Assembly: GCA_942493385.1 (NCBI GenBank)
Contig: OW818699.1
Location: 496,001 to 560,000 of the forward strand
Reading direction: 5' to 3'
Source: UBA8389 sp942493385
Lineage (GTDB): Bacteria > Bacteroidota > Bacteroidia > Bacteroidales > UBA1402
DNA length: 64,000 nt
The notes below the pieces were generated by a model that was given only the letters and a program-made list of their open reading frames with translations, searched no databases and was not told the origin of the DNA. The translations under genes were made by a program, and so were the position numbers. Shown piece by piece: positions 62,162 through 64,000 of the stretch (positions within the stretch are counted from its first letter, which is position 1; every line of letters starts with the position of its first letter).

Positions 62162-62848
62162 TTATTTGAGTGGAATGTCGTGAATCAACAATTGATAACC
62201 TTTTCTTTTAAGAGCCACAAAGAAGACTCTGGGATCCTGCTTAAACTGAGTTCGAAGTTTTACGATCACACTATCCAGGTTGCGGGAAGTGAAATAATTG
62301 GATTCTCCCCAATATTTGACGAGCAGTTCGTCTTTTGTTACGACATTACCAATACAAGCGCTCAGCTCGTTCAGTACGACACCTTGCAGTTGACCTAAAT
62401 GCAAACTGGTCCCTTTGTAAGTCAATAAATGAGAAGTCGGGTTATAAATGTATTCACCAATCTGTCTTTCTAGTCCGGACCCGGTATTGAAATCGCTGAA
62501 GGTATGTTTGATCCGAACGGTAAGCTCCTCCATGTCAATGGGCTTTTTCATGTAATCGGCTCCTCCTAGTTCAAAGCCCTTTTTTACATCGGAGATGTGC
62601 GTGTGTGATGTCAAAAATATTATTGGCGGCCTTGATGGGTTGTGTATAAGTTCCTTCGCCCAGTCAAAACCATCCCCGTCAGGCAATGTCAAATCCAAAA
62701 GGATCAAGTCAAATGTATGGATATGGAACAATTCTTTTGCCACTTGAAGGTTTATAGCCATTTTCACATCATAACCAACACCAATTAGATGTTCATAGGT
62801 GAGATTTCTTAGGAACGGGTCATCTTCGACTAGGAGCAAGTGTCTCAT
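62162..62848 (-). CDS. OmpR/PhoB-type response regulator
   Basis: This 228-residue protein has an N-terminal receiver domain: VEDDPFLRNL (Asp9 and Asp10), phospho-acceptor Asp52 in LILLDLTLPDG, LTSH (Thr in place 80), and Lys in YMKKPIDM near residue 103. A C-terminal winged-helix DNA-binding domain starts at about residue 130 (GEYIYNPTSHLLTYKGTSL) and ends VFFVALKRKGYQLLI. No histidine kinase gene lies next to it, so it is an orphan regulator in this window, and its signal is unknown. The intergenic region upstream (62849-63132) contains no recognised feature. Confidence 0.92.
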   Translation of the reverse strand: MRHLLLVEDDPFLRNLTYEHLIGVGYDVKMAINLQVAKELFHIHTFDLILLDLTLPDGDGFDWAKELIHNPSRPPIIFLTSHTHISDVKKGFELGGADYMKKPIDMEELTVRIKHTFSDFNTGSGLERQIGEYIYNPTSHLLTYKGTSLHLGQLQGVVLNELSACIGNVVTKDELLVKYWGESNYFTSRNLDSVIVKLRTQFKQDPRVFFVALKRKGYQLLIHDIPLK

Positions 62849-63132
62849 AAATAGTAGAATGTAAGAATATGTAATATTAACAATAAATAGTAGATCGACA
62901 AAAAAAGCAACAATACATTAACCTAAAAAGAAGTGATAATGAGCGATTGTGCGTTTTATCCATAAAATGGAGTCTGTATATTTGTCGTGTAAAAATGAAG
63001 CGCTGAAATCTCCATAGCTTTTGTGAAAAAGTTTCTTCAGCGAAAAGGAATAATAACAACGAATGCATACTTAACCTGTGAAGGAATACATGGATATGTT
63101 GAAGGCAAAATCATCATTAGTGTAGTTAAGAA
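62849..63132. other. Gene-free AT-rich stretch
   Basis: I see no gene, RNA or repeat here. A weak TATTTATTGTTAATATTACAT stretch upstream of the regulator could hold a promoter, but no clear box is seen. A plus-strand frame through 63235 overlaps the argH terminator and argH and does not look coding. Confidence 0.4.
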
Positions 63133-63174
63133 TGCAAAAAAAAGGGGGAAGCAGACGAGTCTGTTTCCCCCTTT
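63133..63174 (-). terminator. Terminator downstream of argH
   Basis: AAAGGGGGAAGCAGAC (63141-63156) pairs with GTCTGTTTCCCCCTTT (63159-63174): a near-perfect 16-bp stem with a 2-nt GA loop and one G-T pair. On the minus strand it is followed by eight T's (from AAAAAAAA at 63136-63143). Confidence 0.88.
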
Positions 63175-63185
63175 ACCTTTAGCGG

Positions 63186-64000
63186 TCACTTTTTCAAAAG
63201 TTGCTTTTCAGCCTGCTCTGCCTGCTCAAAATTGAACTGACTGGCAATATCCCTTTGGTGTTCAACAATTTTATCGTTGCAAAGGTTGCCAATACTGCCT
63301 TCATGCGTGTGGTTTACTGTCATGACTGGATTAAACTGATTGGCTTCAATCTCCAGACCAACTTGCTTGTAGGCGTCTCTGAAAGGTAGTCCATTGGTCG
63401 TACGACGATTCACTTCCTCTACACTGAACAAGTAAAGGTATTTAGTGTCGTCCAGAATGTGTTTGTTGACTTCAATGTTGGCCAATATGGTGGTAGTCAT
63501 CCGTAGGCAATCGAGCAACTCTCCGAAGCTGGGTAAGAAAACTTCCTTGATGATTTGCAGATCCCTAAAATAACCTGAAGGGAGATTGTTTGTAATGGCT
63601 GAAATCTGTTGAGGAAGATTCTGGATCTTGTTGCATTTTGCACGTGTCAATTCAAAGACATCCGGATTCTTTTTGTGCGGCATGATGCTCGAACCTGTGG
63701 TGAATTCAGAAGGAAGCTTGATGAAACCAAAATTCTGGCTGGTAAAAAGGCAGGCATCATACGCTAATTTGGATACGGTTCCGGCAATTGATGCCAATGC
63801 AAAAGCCACCGTCCGTTCCATCTTGCCACGACCCATTTGAGCATATACGACGTTGTAGTTCAATCCGTCAAATCCCAGCAATTCGGTTGTCATTTGCCGG
63901 TTCAAAGGGAATGATGAGCCGTAGCCGGCTGCAGAGCCCAATGGATTCCGATTACAGACCTTGTAGGCCGATAGCAAGACCTGCAGATCGTCTGTCAACG
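63186..64000 (-). CDS. argH: Argininosuccinate lyase (C-terminal part)
   Basis: The gene runs off the right edge of the window on the minus strand, and about 270 residues are present. ArgH splits argininosuccinate into arginine and fumarate in arginine biosynthesis. The superfamily signature GSSIMPHKKNPDVFELTRA is intact, and the catalytic Ser lies in GSSIMP. SGYFRDLQIIKE and NHTHEGSIGNL are other family segments. The usual IMPQK is IMPHK here, which occurs in some Bacteroidota homologues. A strong terminator follows the stop. The ATG-like start at 63998 is only a TTG inside the gene; the true start lies outside. Confidence 0.93.
   Translation of the reverse strand, partial: LTDDLQVLLSAYKVCNRNPLGSAAGYGSSFPLNRQMTTELLGFDGLNYNVVYAQMGRGKMERTVAFALASIAGTVSKLAYDACLFTSQNFGFIKLPSEFTTGSSIMPHKKNPDVFELTRAKCNKIQNLPQQISAITNNLPSGYFRDLQIIKEVFLPSFGELLDCLRMTTTILANIEVNKHILDDTKYLYLFSVEEVNRRTTNGLPFRDAYKQVGLEIEANQFNPVMTVNHTHEGSIGNLCNDKIVEHQRDIASQFNFEQAEQAEKQLLKK

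Noticed and set aside
63023..63235. Plus-strand 70-codon frame
   Set aside because: It runs through the argH terminator hairpin into argH. The composition looks non-coding.

Overview
The window comes from a member of the Bacteroidota, probably Bacteroidia-like. Four things point there. Several genes and the single tRNA are preceded by the TAnnTTTG -7 promoter box of this phylum (for example TATCTTTG, TACCTTTG, TACATTTG). SecD and SecF are fused. Two giant secreted proteins end in type IX secretion (T9SS) sorting domains. The family set (YfhO, DUF5672, DUF1080, carboxypeptidase-regulatory-domain proteins) is typical of the phylum. I cannot name a genus.

Bases 1-22301 are mostly a surface-polysaccharide/LPS locus. 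After the 3' end of gnd, ahcY opens a tight operon: CDP-glucose synthesis (rfbF), CDP-4-keto-6-deoxyglucose formation (rfbG), an RmlC-like cupin, an SDR reductase/epimerase and a GT2 glycosyltransferase. A second operon on the minus strand (13898 back to 6221) encodes a methyltransferase, a DUF5672 glycosyltransferase, YfhO, two GT2 enzymes, a one-helix protein and a multi-spanning GT-C-like protein. Divergent from it (14058-18036) is an aminotransferase, ATP-grasp, methyltransferase and glycosyltransferase cassette. Convergent to that cassette lies gltX-waaA-wzx. Together these can make a deoxy/amino-sugar glycan, flip it and attach Kdo to lipid A.

Bases 22389-42865 carry a 7TM-HD phosphohydrolase (PgpH type), a carboxypeptidase-regulatory-domain secreted protein, a 1479-residue double NHL-propeller T9SS protein, a Gfo/Idh/MocA plus double-DUF1080 pair, a 1571-residue M6-type metalloprotease with GEVED and T9SS domains, a 51-residue small ORF, an orphan T9SS-domain remnant, and two tandem Kelch-type lipoproteins.

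Bases 42907-55201 look like a salt/osmotic-stress island bounded by 76-nt direct repeats. Each repeat is the last 12 nt of tRNA-Leu(UAA) plus its terminator. Inside are NhaD, a DapB-like protein, a CPA antiporter, an MscS channel, fused trehalose-6-phosphate synthase/phosphatase, a GH15 trehalase-like enzyme, an MlaD protein with three 65-residue repeats and a small membrane protein. Gene and repeat remnants sit at both ends. No integrase is visible.

Bases 55348-64000 return to housekeeping genes: a Rieske-like lipoprotein, aldo/keto reductase, dcp, secDF, an OmpR-type response regulator and the 3' part of argH.
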